From Pelodictyon luteolum DSM 273 (GTDB taxonomy: Bacteria; Bacteroidota; Chlorobiia; Chlorobiales; Chlorobiaceae): DNA of 64,000 bases. The stretch covers positions 1 to 64,000 of the forward strand of contig NC_007512.1 of the NCBI RefSeq assembly GCF_000012485.1, read 5' to 3'. The notes below the pieces were generated by a model. That model saw nothing but the letters and a program-made list of their open reading frames with translations, had not been told where the DNA came from and did no database searches. Positions 33,587 to 41,497 of the stretch are shown here, piece by piece; the first letter of the stretch is position 1; each line of letters starts with the position of its first letter. The translations under genes and the position numbers were made by a program.

Positions 33587-36454
33587 ATGAGTTACAAGCA
33601 TAAACCAACCGTCATAGAGACCCTTGCCGAAAAGGTCGGCATTATTGCTGACCTGCACAGCGATACCGCGACCGGCGCAGTCCCGATGCCCATCGAAGGC
33701 CCTCCAGTAGCGTGCCCTCCCCCTGAAAAATGGGACAACTGGGTGGAGTATGATTCGAAAAGCTGGCCTGAGCGGAAGTCGAACGAGTACATGCTCATCC
33801 CTACTGCCTGCTTCAACTGCGAGGCGGGCTGCGGACTGCTTGCCTATGTGGACAAGAAGGACATGAAGATCCGCAAGCTGGTCGGCAACCCCTACCACCC
33901 TGCGAGCCGCGGGCGCAACTGCGCCAAAGGCCCCGCCACCCTCAACCAGGTCGAAGACCAGGATCGGGTGCTCTACCCGATGAAACGGGTCGGTAAGCGG
34001 GGCGCAGGCAAGTGGGAGCGGGTCAGCTGGGACAGTGTGCTCGACGACATCGCCGGCCGCATGCGCAAAGCCATCATGGAAGGCCGTAACAACGAAATCT
34101 CCTACCATGTCGGCCGTCCAGGCCACGACGGGTTCATGGAGTGGGTATTCCGTGCCTGGAATGTCGATGGCCACAACAGCCACACCAATGTATGCTCCTC
34201 GGGCGCCCGGTTCGGGTACGCCATCTGGGAGGGGTTCGACCGTCCTTCGCCGGACCATGCCAACGCCAAGTTCATTCTGCTCGTGAGCGCCCACCTCGAG
34301 TCGGGCCATTACTTCAACCCTCACGCACAGCGCATCGTTGAAGCCCGCATGAAAGGTGCCAAGCTCGCAGTCCTCGACCCTCGCCTCTCCAACACTGCAA
34401 GCATGTCCGACTACTGGATGCCGACCTACCCCGGCACCGAACCGGCTGTGATGCTCGCCATGGCGAAGGTGATCATCGAAGAGGGCCTCTACAACCGCGA
34501 CTACCTGGAAAACTGGGTGAACTGGAAAGAGTACCTTGCCAACGAATATCCCGGCTCACAGGTTTCGTTTGAGGCGTTTATCGAGGCCCTTGCCAAAGAG
34601 TACGCAAAGTACACTCCGGAGTATGCCGAGAAAGAGAGCGGCGTTCCTGCCGCCACGATCATCGACGTCGCCCGCCAGATTGGCGCGGCCGGTACGCAGT
34701 TCTCCACCCATGTATGGCGCAGTGCCAGCAGTGGCAACCTCGGCGGGTGGGCCGTGTCGCGAACCCTCCATTTCCTCAATGTTCTTACCGGCAGCGTCGG
34801 CACCGTCGGTGGCACGGCACCGAGCGCATGGAACAAGTTCAAGCCGACGGTGCCAGCCAGCCCGAAGCCCCAGACCCACTGGAACGAGCTGCACCTTCCG
34901 AACGAGTACCCGCTTGCTCATTTTGAAATGAGCTTCCTGCTTCCGCACTTCCTCAAGGAGGGCCGCGGAAAGCTCGACGTATACTTCACAAGGGTGTTCA
35001 ACCCCGTATGGACCTATCCCGACGGCTTTTCCTGGATCGAGGCGCTTGAGGATGAATCGAAGATCGGCATGCACGCGGCCCTCACCCCGACCTGGAGCGA
35101 GACCGCATACTTTGCCGACTACGTACTGCCGATGGGCCACTCGCCCGAACGCCACGACATCATCAGCTATGAAACCCATGCAGGTAAGTGGATTGCGTTC
35201 CGTCAGCCGGTGCTGAGGGTCGCAAGCGAGAAGATGGGCAAGCCGGTTACCTTCACCTGGGAGGCGAACCCCGGCGAGGTATGGGAAGAGGACGAGTTCT
35301 GGATCGAGCTCACCTGGCGCATCGACCCCGACGGAAGCCTCGGTATCCGAGAGCATGTGACCTCTCCCTACCGTCCCGGAGAGAAGATTACGATCGGTGA
35401 GTACTACCGCTACATCTTCGAGCACACACCCGGCCTCACCGAGGCTGCAGCAAAAGAGGGGCTCGGAGCTTTCGAGTATATGCAGAAGTTCGGTGCATTC
35501 GAGATTGAGAACAAGGTCTATGACGTGAACCGGAAATCCCCTTCACCAACTGAGCTGCAGGGCGCCGAAGTCAATCCCGAGAGCGGCCTCATCACCAGTA
35601 ACGGCAAGGCTGTCGGCGTGGAAGTAAAAGGCGAAGCCTGCACCGGGTTCCCTACCCCTTCGCGCAAGCAGGAGTTCTACTCCCAGACCATGGTCGACTG
35701 GAAATGGCCCGAATACCGGCTTCCCGGCTACATCAAGAGCCATATCCATGAGGAGAAGATGGACCACAGCAAAGGCGAGTTCGTGCTTGTACCGACTTTC
35801 CGCCTGCCGGTGCTCATCCACTCGCGGTCCGGCAACGCCAAGTGGCTTGCTGAAATCGCCCACCGAAATCCTGTCTGGGTGAACGCCACCGATGCCGCAA
35901 TGCTCGGACTGGAAAACGGCCAGCTGATCAGGGTCAACACGGACATAGGGTTTTTCATCAACCGCGCCCTTGTGACTGAAGGCATACGCCCCGGCGTGCT
36001 TGCCTGTTCTCACCACATAGGCCGCTGGCGGCGTGAAGAGGATGCTTCATGCAACCGTTGGGCGGCCAATACCGTGAAAATCACCAAGGAGGGTGGCTCG
36101 AAGTGGAAGATGCGGGTTGAGAAGGATGTGCAGGCGCACGAGAGCGCCGATGCCGATACATCGAGGATCTTCTGGAGCGACGGCGGTGTTCATCAGAATA
36201 TCACTTTCCCCGTGCACCCCGATCCGATCAGCGGCATGCACTGCTGGCACCAGAAGGTCCGCATCGAGCCCGCGCATGAAGGTGATGAGTACGGAGATGT
36301 GTTCGTCGACACCGACCGCTCACAGGCCGTCTATCGCGAGTGGCTCGCCATGACGAGGCCGGCCCCGGGACCCGGCGGCCTCCGCCGTCCGCTCTGGCTG
36401 AACCGTCCGTTCCGTCCCGAGGAAAAGACCTTCTACCTGAACGAGGGGAAATAA
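33587..36454 (+). CDS. Molybdopterin oxidoreductase, PsrA-like catalytic subunit without Tat signal
   Basis: A 955-residue enzyme of the DMSO-reductase superfamily. The N-terminal 4Fe-4S motif is C75, C78, C82 and C112. A candidate molybdenum ligand is C203 in HTNVCSSGARFG. The C-terminal cofactor domain begins around residue 740 (FRLPVLIHSRSGNAKWLAEI). Unlike PsrA and PhsA it has no twin-arginine leader, which places it in the cytoplasm together with the FeS domain of its partner. Comparable complexes are known in green sulfur bacteria. With the dsr genes beside it, oxidation of a reduced or zero-valent sulfur compound or of sulfite is likely; the substrate cannot be told from sequence. Confidence 0.85.
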   Translation: MSYKHKPTVIETLAEKVGIIADLHSDTATGAVPMPIEGPPVACPPPEKWDNWVEYDSKSWPERKSNEYMLIPTACFNCEAGCGLLAYVDKKDMKIRKLVGNPYHPASRGRNCAKGPATLNQVEDQDRVLYPMKRVGKRGAGKWERVSWDSVLDDIAGRMRKAIMEGRNNEISYHVGRPGHDGFMEWVFRAWNVDGHNSHTNVCSSGARFGYAIWEGFDRPSPDHANAKFILLVSAHLESGHYFNPHAQRIVEARMKGAKLAVLDPRLSNTASMSDYWMPTYPGTEPAVMLAMAKVIIEEGLYNRDYLENWVNWKEYLANEYPGSQVSFEAFIEALAKEYAKYTPEYAEKESGVPAATIIDVARQIGAAGTQFSTHVWRSASSGNLGGWAVSRTLHFLNVLTGSVGTVGGTAPSAWNKFKPTVPASPKPQTHWNELHLPNEYPLAHFEMSFLLPHFLKEGRGKLDVYFTRVFNPVWTYPDGFSWIEALEDESKIGMHAALTPTWSETAYFADYVLPMGHSPERHDIISYETHAGKWIAFRQPVLRVASEKMGKPVTFTWEANPGEVWEEDEFWIELTWRIDPDGSLGIREHVTSPYRPGEKITIGEYYRYIFEHTPGLTEAAAKEGLGAFEYMQKFGAFEIENKVYDVNRKSPSPTELQGAEVNPESGLITSNGKAVGVEVKGEACTGFPTPSRKQEFYSQTMVDWKWPEYRLPGYIKSHIHEEKMDHSKGEFVLVPTFRLPVLIHSRSGNAKWLAEIAHRNPVWVNATDAAMLGLENGQLIRVNTDIGFFINRALVTEGIRPGVLACSHHIGRWRREEDASCNRWAANTVKITKEGGSKWKMRVEKDVQAHESADADTSRIFWSDGGVHQNITFPVHPDPISGMHCWHQKVRIEPAHEGDEYGDVFVDTDRSQAVYREWLAMTRPAPGPGGLRRPLWLNRPFRPEEKTFYLNEGK

Positions 36455-36551
36455 CCCCCGAAATGCAGCGGCTGGTCTCCCCTCCTGCCGCTGCCCCTCC
36501 AGGGGGGCCTCGAGCTAACGTATTTTTTCATCGACTACAGGAGTTTCAGTT

Positions 36552-37509
36552 ATGCCGGTACCGACCAGGACTCTTTCCGTGGCCGCAGGCGCCGCAGCCG
36601 CATTTGCGCTGCTGCTTCTTTTAATTCCCTCCACGCTGCTGGCTGCTGGGCCGGAAGCGGCCTTTGAGGCCGCATGGTGGGTATGGGTGCTTCTGCTCTT
36701 CGTTTTTTCATTTGTCCTCGGCATTTTCGCTGTGCTTGCGGGTGTCGGCGGCGGGGTGCTCTTTGTCCCCATCGTCAGCAGCTTCTTTCCTTTTCATCTC
36801 GACTATGTGAGAGGGGCGGGTTTGATGGTCGCGCTTTCAGGCGCCATCTCTGCAGGCGCGCCTCTGATGCGCAAGGGGCTGGCTGACCTGAAGCTCGGCC
36901 TCCCCATGGCTCTCGTCGGTTCGGTGAGCTCGATTGCCGGTGCCATGGTTGGCCTCTCGCTTCCGGCAGAGACGGTACAGCTGCTGCTCGGCATCGTCAT
37001 CGTCGCCATCGCTACCATCATGGTTCCTCTCCGGGAAGTCCGGCTACCCCGAAGTGAAGGTGCCTGATGCCCTCTCAAAAGCCCTGCACATTTCTGGCAT
37101 CTATTATGAAGAGTCGATAAAGGAAGAGATCTCCTGGCAGGTGCACCGCACGCCGCTGAGTCTCGTCTTTTTTCTCATGATCGGCTTCATCGGCGGGATG
37201 TTCGGCCTTGGTGCCGGTTTTGCCAACGTGCCGGTCTTCAACCTCCTCATGGGAGTGCCCCTCAAGGTGTCAGTAGCCACGAGCGGCCTGGTGCTCTCGA
37301 TCAACGGGGCGGCGGCCGCCTGGGTCTACATGTTCAAGGGCGCCATGCTTCCGCTGATCGCCGTCCCCTCAATCGGCGGCATGATGCTCGGTTCAAAAAT
37401 CGGAGCGAAGCTCCTGACGAAAGTCAACACCGGGTCGGTCCGCGTCATCGTGGTCACAATGCTTGCGGTGGCCGGAATTCGTTCACTCTTAAAGGGATTC
37501 GGGATATGA
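36552..37509 (+). pseudogene. TauE/SafE-type sulfite exporter, split by a frameshift
   Basis: Two overlapping reading frames together make one TauE/SafE (TSUP) permease of about 318 residues. The first frame starts at 36552 (ribosome binding site ACAGGAG), carries a signal-like first helix and the repeat motif GVGGGVLFVPIV, and runs into a stop at 37067. The second carries the other half, with GLGAGFANVPVFN, and reads sensibly from about 37024 (SGKSGYPEVKVPDAL). The switch is a +1 shift at about 37018-37032. Either the gene is broken, the base is a sequencing error, or the ribosome shifts. The family exports sulfite or organosulfonates, which fits the reverse sulfite reductase nearby. Confidence 0.7.
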
Positions 37510-37934
37510 AACAGGATACACTGGGAAAGCCGCCGGTCCAGAACGAGCAGCTTGCATACGCCGGCGTGCTCGACAAAATGTCGCACTTCGGGATGCTCTT
37601 CCTCGGAGGCAGCTATGCCGCCTATGTTTTTCTTCTGCTTCCTCAAGAGGTCACGATTTCGGACATGGCCGCCAACTGGCACCTGAAGGCATCGGTCATG
37701 CAGGCAAAGCTCAACGCCCCTGTCGGATGGTCGTTCATGGCAAGCCCGGAGAGCTTTCTGCGAGGGGAGGCTTTGAGTTATCTGGCCATCATCATGATCT
37801 GCATGATCCCGGTCGTCTGTCTGCTGGTAACCGCACCCGCCTTTTTCCGGGAAAAACGCCCGATCTTCGGCGTCATCGCTCTTCTCCAGGTGCTTATCCT
37901 GCTCGTTGCAGCTACAGGCATGCTCGTGCGGTAA
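37506..37934 (+). CDS. Small membrane protein of the sulfur island, unknown function
   Basis: A 142-residue protein with three predicted membrane helices (about 27-46, 89-108, 119-139) separated by an extracytoplasmic loop with the segment DMAANWHLKASVMQAKLNAPVGWSF. Its ATG overlaps the end of the exporter frame (ATGA), so translation is coupled with the TauE/SafE half and it is a likely partner of that permease. I do not recognise the family. Confidence 0.65.
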   Translation: MKQDTLGKPPVQNEQLAYAGVLDKMSHFGMLFLGGSYAAYVFLLLPQEVTISDMAANWHLKASVMQAKLNAPVGWSFMASPESFLRGEALSYLAIIMICMIPVVCLLVTAPAFFREKRPIFGVIALLQVLILLVAATGMLVR

Positions 37935-37997
37935 GTGGCCGCCCCCTTAAAAAAGCCACCTTTTTTTTGGTGGTTACCTGCGCTTTTATTATCATCT

Positions 37998-38017
37998 ATA
38001 TAATTACTCGGTTATAT
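37998..38017. promoter_or_regulatory. Candidate sulfur-island operator, copy C
   Basis: ATATAATTACTCGGTTATAT, 16 of 20 matches to the best copy; the right arm GTTATAT is intact. It lies 75 bases upstream of dsrE2 and after a small hairpin (CCACC-T8-GGTGG, 37966-37983), so a new transcription unit probably starts here. Confidence 0.62.
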
Positions 38018-38092
38018 AGTTATTATTGGGGAGCGGTGGGTTATGCCCTCCCTCCGCAACAACCCAACCACGTTCAACACTGGAGGACCACC

Positions 38093-38602
38093 ATGGCTGA
38101 AACAAAAAAACTGGCGATCATCGCTTCACAGGGAACCCTTGACTGGGCCTACCCTCCCTTCATCCTCGCATCGACGGCCGCGGCTATGGATATGGAAGCA
38201 GTGGTATTCTTCACCTTTTACGGTCTGCCGCTTCTCAAAAAGGAGATTGACGCCAAGGTGGCTCCGCACACCAACCCTGCCATGCCGATGAAGATGCCGT
38301 TCGGCAGCAAGGATTTCCAGTCCATCAACTGGCCGGTGCCGAACATCATTTCCGGCAATATCCCGGGCTTTGACAGCATGGCCACCTCACTCATGAAGGA
38401 GACCTTCAAGAAGAAAGGTGTGGCCACCGTCGAGCAGCTCCGTGAGATGTGCCAGGAGGCCGGCGTGCGTTTCATAGCCTGCCAGATGACCATGGAGGTT
38501 TTCGGGTTCTCGAAAGAAGAATTCATCGACGGTGTTGAGTACGGCGGTGCAGCCACCTTCCTCGAATATGCAGCCGATGCCGACATCTCGCTCTTTATCT
38601 GA
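38093..38602 (+). CDS. dsrE2: DsrE2-type sulfurtransferase
   Basis: A 169-residue protein of the DsrE/DsrF-like family in its DsrE2 form, which often has membrane-associated hydrophobic segments. Visible features: KLAIIASQGTLDWAYPPFILASTAAAMDMEAVVFFTFYGL in part as the Rossmann-like core, and the segment GVRFIACQMTMEVFGFSKEEF with the likely sulfur-carrying Cys. The ATG at 38093 has a good ribosome binding site (TGGAGG). It is followed by rhd and tusA, the trio that passes persulfide sulfur towards DsrEFH and DsrC in sulfur oxidisers. Confidence 0.85.
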   Translation: MAETKKLAIIASQGTLDWAYPPFILASTAAAMDMEAVVFFTFYGLPLLKKEIDAKVAPHTNPAMPMKMPFGSKDFQSINWPVPNIISGNIPGFDSMATSLMKETFKKKGVATVEQLREMCQEAGVRFIACQMTMEVFGFSKEEFIDGVEYGGAATFLEYAADADISLFI

Positions 38603-38625
38603 GGGCCACTTCACAACTGAACCCT

Positions 38626-39099
38626 ATGACAACCCTTTCTGAACTGGTCGAAGAGTGTCTTCCAGATGTGCAGGAGATCATGCCCTGGCATCTCGTTGAG
38701 CGGATGGCCGGGGTCCCCGGCCTCCTCATCGTCGACGTGCGGGAGCCCTATGAGTTTGAGGCCATGCACATCGAGGGTTCCGTGTGTGTCCCGAGGGGGA
38801 TACTTGAGGCTGCCTGTGAATGGGGGTACGAGGATACGCTGCCGGAACTGGCGGCAGGCCGTGACCGGGAAATCGTTGTGGTGTGCCGTTCCGGAAGACG
38901 GAGCGTGCTTGCCGCATATGCCATGCAGCGGCTCGGATTCCTGAATGTCCGCTCTCTTCGCACCGGACTCCGGGGATGGAACGACTATGACGAGCCGCTC
39001 GTCGACGCCGATGGCGCGGTGGTGGGGACAAACGACGCTGACAGCTTTTTTCTTAGCCGCCTAAGACCGGACCAGATGCCGCCGAAAGCCGGGAACTGA
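38626..39099 (+). CDS. rhd: Rhodanese-like sulfurtransferase
   Basis: A single-domain rhodanese of 157 residues. The substrate-binding entry VDVREPYEFEAMHIEGSVCVPRG is followed by the active-site loop VVVCRSGRRS, where the Cys takes up sulfane sulfur as a persulfide. An extra 30-residue tail follows the domain. There is no signal peptide, so it is cytoplasmic. It lies between dsrE2 and tusA and is the likely entry point of the relay, receiving sulfur from low-molecular-weight persulfides. Confidence 0.9.
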   Translation: MTTLSELVEECLPDVQEIMPWHLVERMAGVPGLLIVDVREPYEFEAMHIEGSVCVPRGILEAACEWGYEDTLPELAAGRDREIVVVCRSGRRSVLAAYAMQRLGFLNVRSLRTGLRGWNDYDEPLVDADGAVVGTNDADSFFLSRLRPDQMPPKAGN

Positions 39100-39147
39100 A
39101 GATTTACTAGTGCTGACATCAATAACAACAAACAAGGAGAAACTCTC

Positions 39148-39384
39148 ATGAGCGCAATCGCTGCCGCAACAGAACTGGACTGCAAGGGTCTCAATTGCCC
39201 CCTTCCGATCCTCAAGACGAAAAAAGCCATCGACGCGCTCCAGAGCGGTGAGGTGCTGAAGATGATGGCCACCGATCCCGGCTCCGTGAACGACATGGCT
39301 TCCTGGGCCAACCGTACGGGCAACGAGGTCGTCGAACATACCGAGGACGGTGGAACCCACACGTTCTTCATCCGCAAAAAATAA
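39148..39384 (+). CDS. tusA: Sulfur carrier protein TusA
   Basis: A 78-residue IF3-C-fold protein. The sulfur-binding CPxP motif is visible as NCPLPILK near residue 16, followed by the LQSGEVLKMMATDPGSVNDMASW segment typical of the family. A ribosome binding site AAGGAG precedes the ATG. In oxidative sulfur metabolism TusA takes persulfide from rhodanese and hands it to DsrEFH. It ends three bases before dsrN. Confidence 0.93.
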   Translation: MSAIAAATELDCKGLNCPLPILKTKKAIDALQSGEVLKMMATDPGSVNDMASWANRTGNEVVEHTEDGGTHTFFIRKK

Positions 39385-39387
39385 GAG

Positions 39388-40824
39388 ATGCCCGTGAAGA
39401 AAAATGAAGCAGTGATCGGGAGGCTTATGGTGTCGGCGCCCGGAAAGAGTTCCGGCAAGACCACCATTACGCTTGCTCTGACGCACGCCCTTTCCGCTGC
39501 GGGCGACAGGGTCATGTGCTTCAAGAAGGGGCCCGACTACATCGATCCGGCATGGCACCGCCTGGCCGGTGCAGAGGAATCGCACAACCTTGATCCCTGG
39601 ATGATGGGCGAGGACGGCTGCTTGCAGTCGTTTTCGCGTTACGCCCTCCGGGGTTCGGCGGCCCTCAACCTCATCGAGGGCAACCATGGCCTCCACGATG
39701 GCATTTCTCTTGACGGATCTGACAGTAGTGCTGGTCTGGCTTCAATGCTCAAGGCACCGGTACTGCTCGTCGTCGACGCATTGAGTGCCGGGCGCGGCAT
39801 TGCCGCAATCGTCATGGGCATGCAGCAGATGGAGCCGCATGCCGACATCAGGGGCGTGGTGCTCAACCGGGTCCGCACAAAGCGTCAGGGCGAAAAACAG
39901 CGACTTGCAATCGAGCGTTACTGCAAGGTGCCGGTGCTCGGCGCCATCCCGGTCGATGAACGTCTTGTCATTCCGGAGCGCCATCTCGGTCTTACGACGG
40001 TTGACGAAAGCGGTGAGGGTGCTGAAGCTGCCATCCGAGGTGCATCGGAAACCGTTGCCGCTCATTGCGATATGGAGGCCATCCGAAACATCTTTTTTTC
40101 CGCTTCACCCGTTCCTCTCGAAGATATGCCTGAAGCGGAAGCAGGGATTCCGCTCTCCGGACGTGCTCGAATCGGAGTGTTCCGTGACAAAGCATTCTGC
40201 TTCTATTATCCCGAAAACCTCGAAGCCCTCCGGGATCGTGGAGCAGAGCTTGTTTTCATCGACTCAATGAAGGACAAGAAGCTCCCGGCGCTCGATGGCC
40301 TCTATCTTGGCGGAGGATTTCCGGAATCATTTATTGATGAAATCGCAGCCAACCGCACCCTCTGCGACAGCGTCCGCCATGCTGTGGAATCAGGCATGCC
40401 GCTTTACGCGGAGTGCGGCGGCCTCATTTATCTTTCATCAGGAGCCACCTGGAACGGGAAACGGCATCAGCTTGCCGGTGTTCTCCCTTTGGAAATTGAC
40501 TTCCAGAAGCATCCTGCAGGTCATGGCTACCTGGAGCTCAAAAGTCTTCATTGCTCGCCGTGGTTCAGCGAAAGCGAGCGGGTTCGTGCCCACGAATTCC
40601 ATTACTCAAAGGCTGTTGCCATCAACGGACGTCCCCAATGGCAGTTCGATGTGGTCCGTGGGACCGGCATCAGCGGGGATTATGACGGGATTCTCCAGGG
40701 GAACCTGCTTGCCTCATACGCTCACATCCATGCTGTTGCGACTCCCGGATGGGCGGAAACGTTCGTGTCCCTCTCCGCCCTGTTTCGATCTTCCAGCCGT
40801 TCCTGCACGACCACATCTGCCTGA
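39388..40824 (+). CDS. dsrN: Siroheme amidase DsrN (CbiA-like)
   Basis: A 478-residue ATP-dependent amidotransferase related to cobyrinate a,c-diamide synthase. The N-terminal ATPase domain has the P-loop SAPGKSSGKTTITLAL (residues about 15-30) and the family segment CFKKGPDYIDPAWH; the C-terminal class I glutaminase domain has YAECGGLIYLS with the nucleophile Cys and ends near SYAHIHA. Encoded beside dsrAB it amidates siroheme to the siroamide prosthetic group of DsrAB. It is cotranscribed with tusA and lies ahead of the dsrC promoter region. Confidence 0.9.
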   Translation: MPVKKNEAVIGRLMVSAPGKSSGKTTITLALTHALSAAGDRVMCFKKGPDYIDPAWHRLAGAEESHNLDPWMMGEDGCLQSFSRYALRGSAALNLIEGNHGLHDGISLDGSDSSAGLASMLKAPVLLVVDALSAGRGIAAIVMGMQQMEPHADIRGVVLNRVRTKRQGEKQRLAIERYCKVPVLGAIPVDERLVIPERHLGLTTVDESGEGAEAAIRGASETVAAHCDMEAIRNIFFSASPVPLEDMPEAEAGIPLSGRARIGVFRDKAFCFYYPENLEALRDRGAELVFIDSMKDKKLPALDGLYLGGGFPESFIDEIAANRTLCDSVRHAVESGMPLYAECGGLIYLSSGATWNGKRHQLAGVLPLEIDFQKHPAGHGYLELKSLHCSPWFSESERVRAHEFHYSKAVAINGRPQWQFDVVRGTGISGDYDGILQGNLLASYAHIHAVATPGWAETFVSLSALFRSSSRSCTTTSA

Positions 40825-40930
40825 AAACGGGCTCCCTCCGTATGTCGGTAGTGTTCCTGCTGAATTTTTTTCACGGTAGGGATAAAAAAATCCTTAGAGA
40901 GCTTGTAAATCACCTCCCGTTTTGCTAACT

Positions 40931-40950
40931 ATATTACTGAATAGTTATAT
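40931..40950. promoter_or_regulatory. Candidate sulfur-island operator, copy D
   Basis: ATATTACTGAATAGTTATAT, 16 of 20 matches to copy E. It also contains an overlapping inverted repeat AACTAT (40927-40932) and ATAGTT (40941-40946). Confidence 0.55.
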
Positions 40951-41024
40951 TTGTCTTTGGTTAAGCAGGTCCGGATAGAAAAAATGCAGCCCGGATTTGG
41001 AAAATCGATTCCCCTTGCTTAATT

Positions 41025-41044
41025 ATATAACTATATGGTTATAT
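41025..41044. promoter_or_regulatory. Candidate sulfur-island operator, copy E (best copy)
   Basis: ATATAACTATATGGTTATAT: perfect seven-base arms ATATAAC and GTTATAT around a six-base centre. It lies 59 bases upstream of dsrC and overlaps a plausible -10 element. Size and symmetry fit a dimeric winged-helix repressor of the ArsR/SmtB kind (inference). Confidence 0.7.
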
Positions 41045-41103
41045 TAATGAGTTCGAAACTCTAGTCATTCTTTTCAAACAAACATTATCACAAGGAGAGG
41101 ACC

Positions 41104-41439
41104 ATGGGCATCACCATCAACGGAGTCACCGTAGAAACTGACGAGAACGGCTACCTCGTCAATCTTGAAGATTGGACCGAGGAGATCGCCGGCAAACTCG
41201 CCGAAGGCGAAGAGATCGATATGAAAGACGAGCACTGGGCGCTCGTGAAGTTCCTCAGGAACTATTATGACGAGTACCAGATCGCTCCTGCCGTCAAAGT
41301 GCTCACCAAGGCCATCGCTGCTGAACAGGGTATCGACAAGAAAGAAGCCAGCGAGTTCCTCTACGGACTCTTCCCGAAAGGACCTGCACTGCAGGCCTGT
41401 AAGGTAGCAGGGCTTCCGAAGCCGACCGGCTGCGTGTAA
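41104..41439 (+). CDS. dsrC: DsrC, sulfur-carrying partner of sulfite reductase
   Basis: A 111-residue protein whose flexible C-terminal arm carries two redox cysteines. Both are present: C110, the penultimate residue, and C99, eleven residues earlier (in ACKVAGLPKPTGCV). It is therefore a true DsrC and not a TusE-only form. DsrC carries sulfur from DsrEFH to DsrAB, where it is oxidised to sulfite, and the resulting species is turned over by DsrMKJOP. The gene opens the main operon and has a strong ribosome binding site (AAGGAGAGG). Confidence 0.96.
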   Translation: MGITINGVTVETDENGYLVNLEDWTEEIAGKLAEGEEIDMKDEHWALVKFLRNYYDEYQIAPAVKVLTKAIAAEQGIDKKEASEFLYGLFPKGPALQACKVAGLPKPTGCV

Positions 41440-41497
41440 ACAACAGCAAAAACGGCCATCGGCCTCAATCTACAGAGACATTAAAGGAGGAGAAAAA

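Larger units (their letters stand above)
40825..41103. other. Promoter region of the main dsr operon
   Basis: About 280 bases without a gene. It holds two operator copies 74 bases apart (D and E). A possible -35 TTGCTT (41015-41020) and -10 TATATT (41040-41045) flank and overlap copy E, with a long 19-base spacer. Binding there would block RNA polymerase. Confidence 0.5.

Noticed and set aside
37966-37983. CCACC-T8-GGTGG as terminator
   Set aside because: The T run is the loop, not the tail, so it is not a standard intrinsic terminator; mentioned only as a hairpin near operator copy C.
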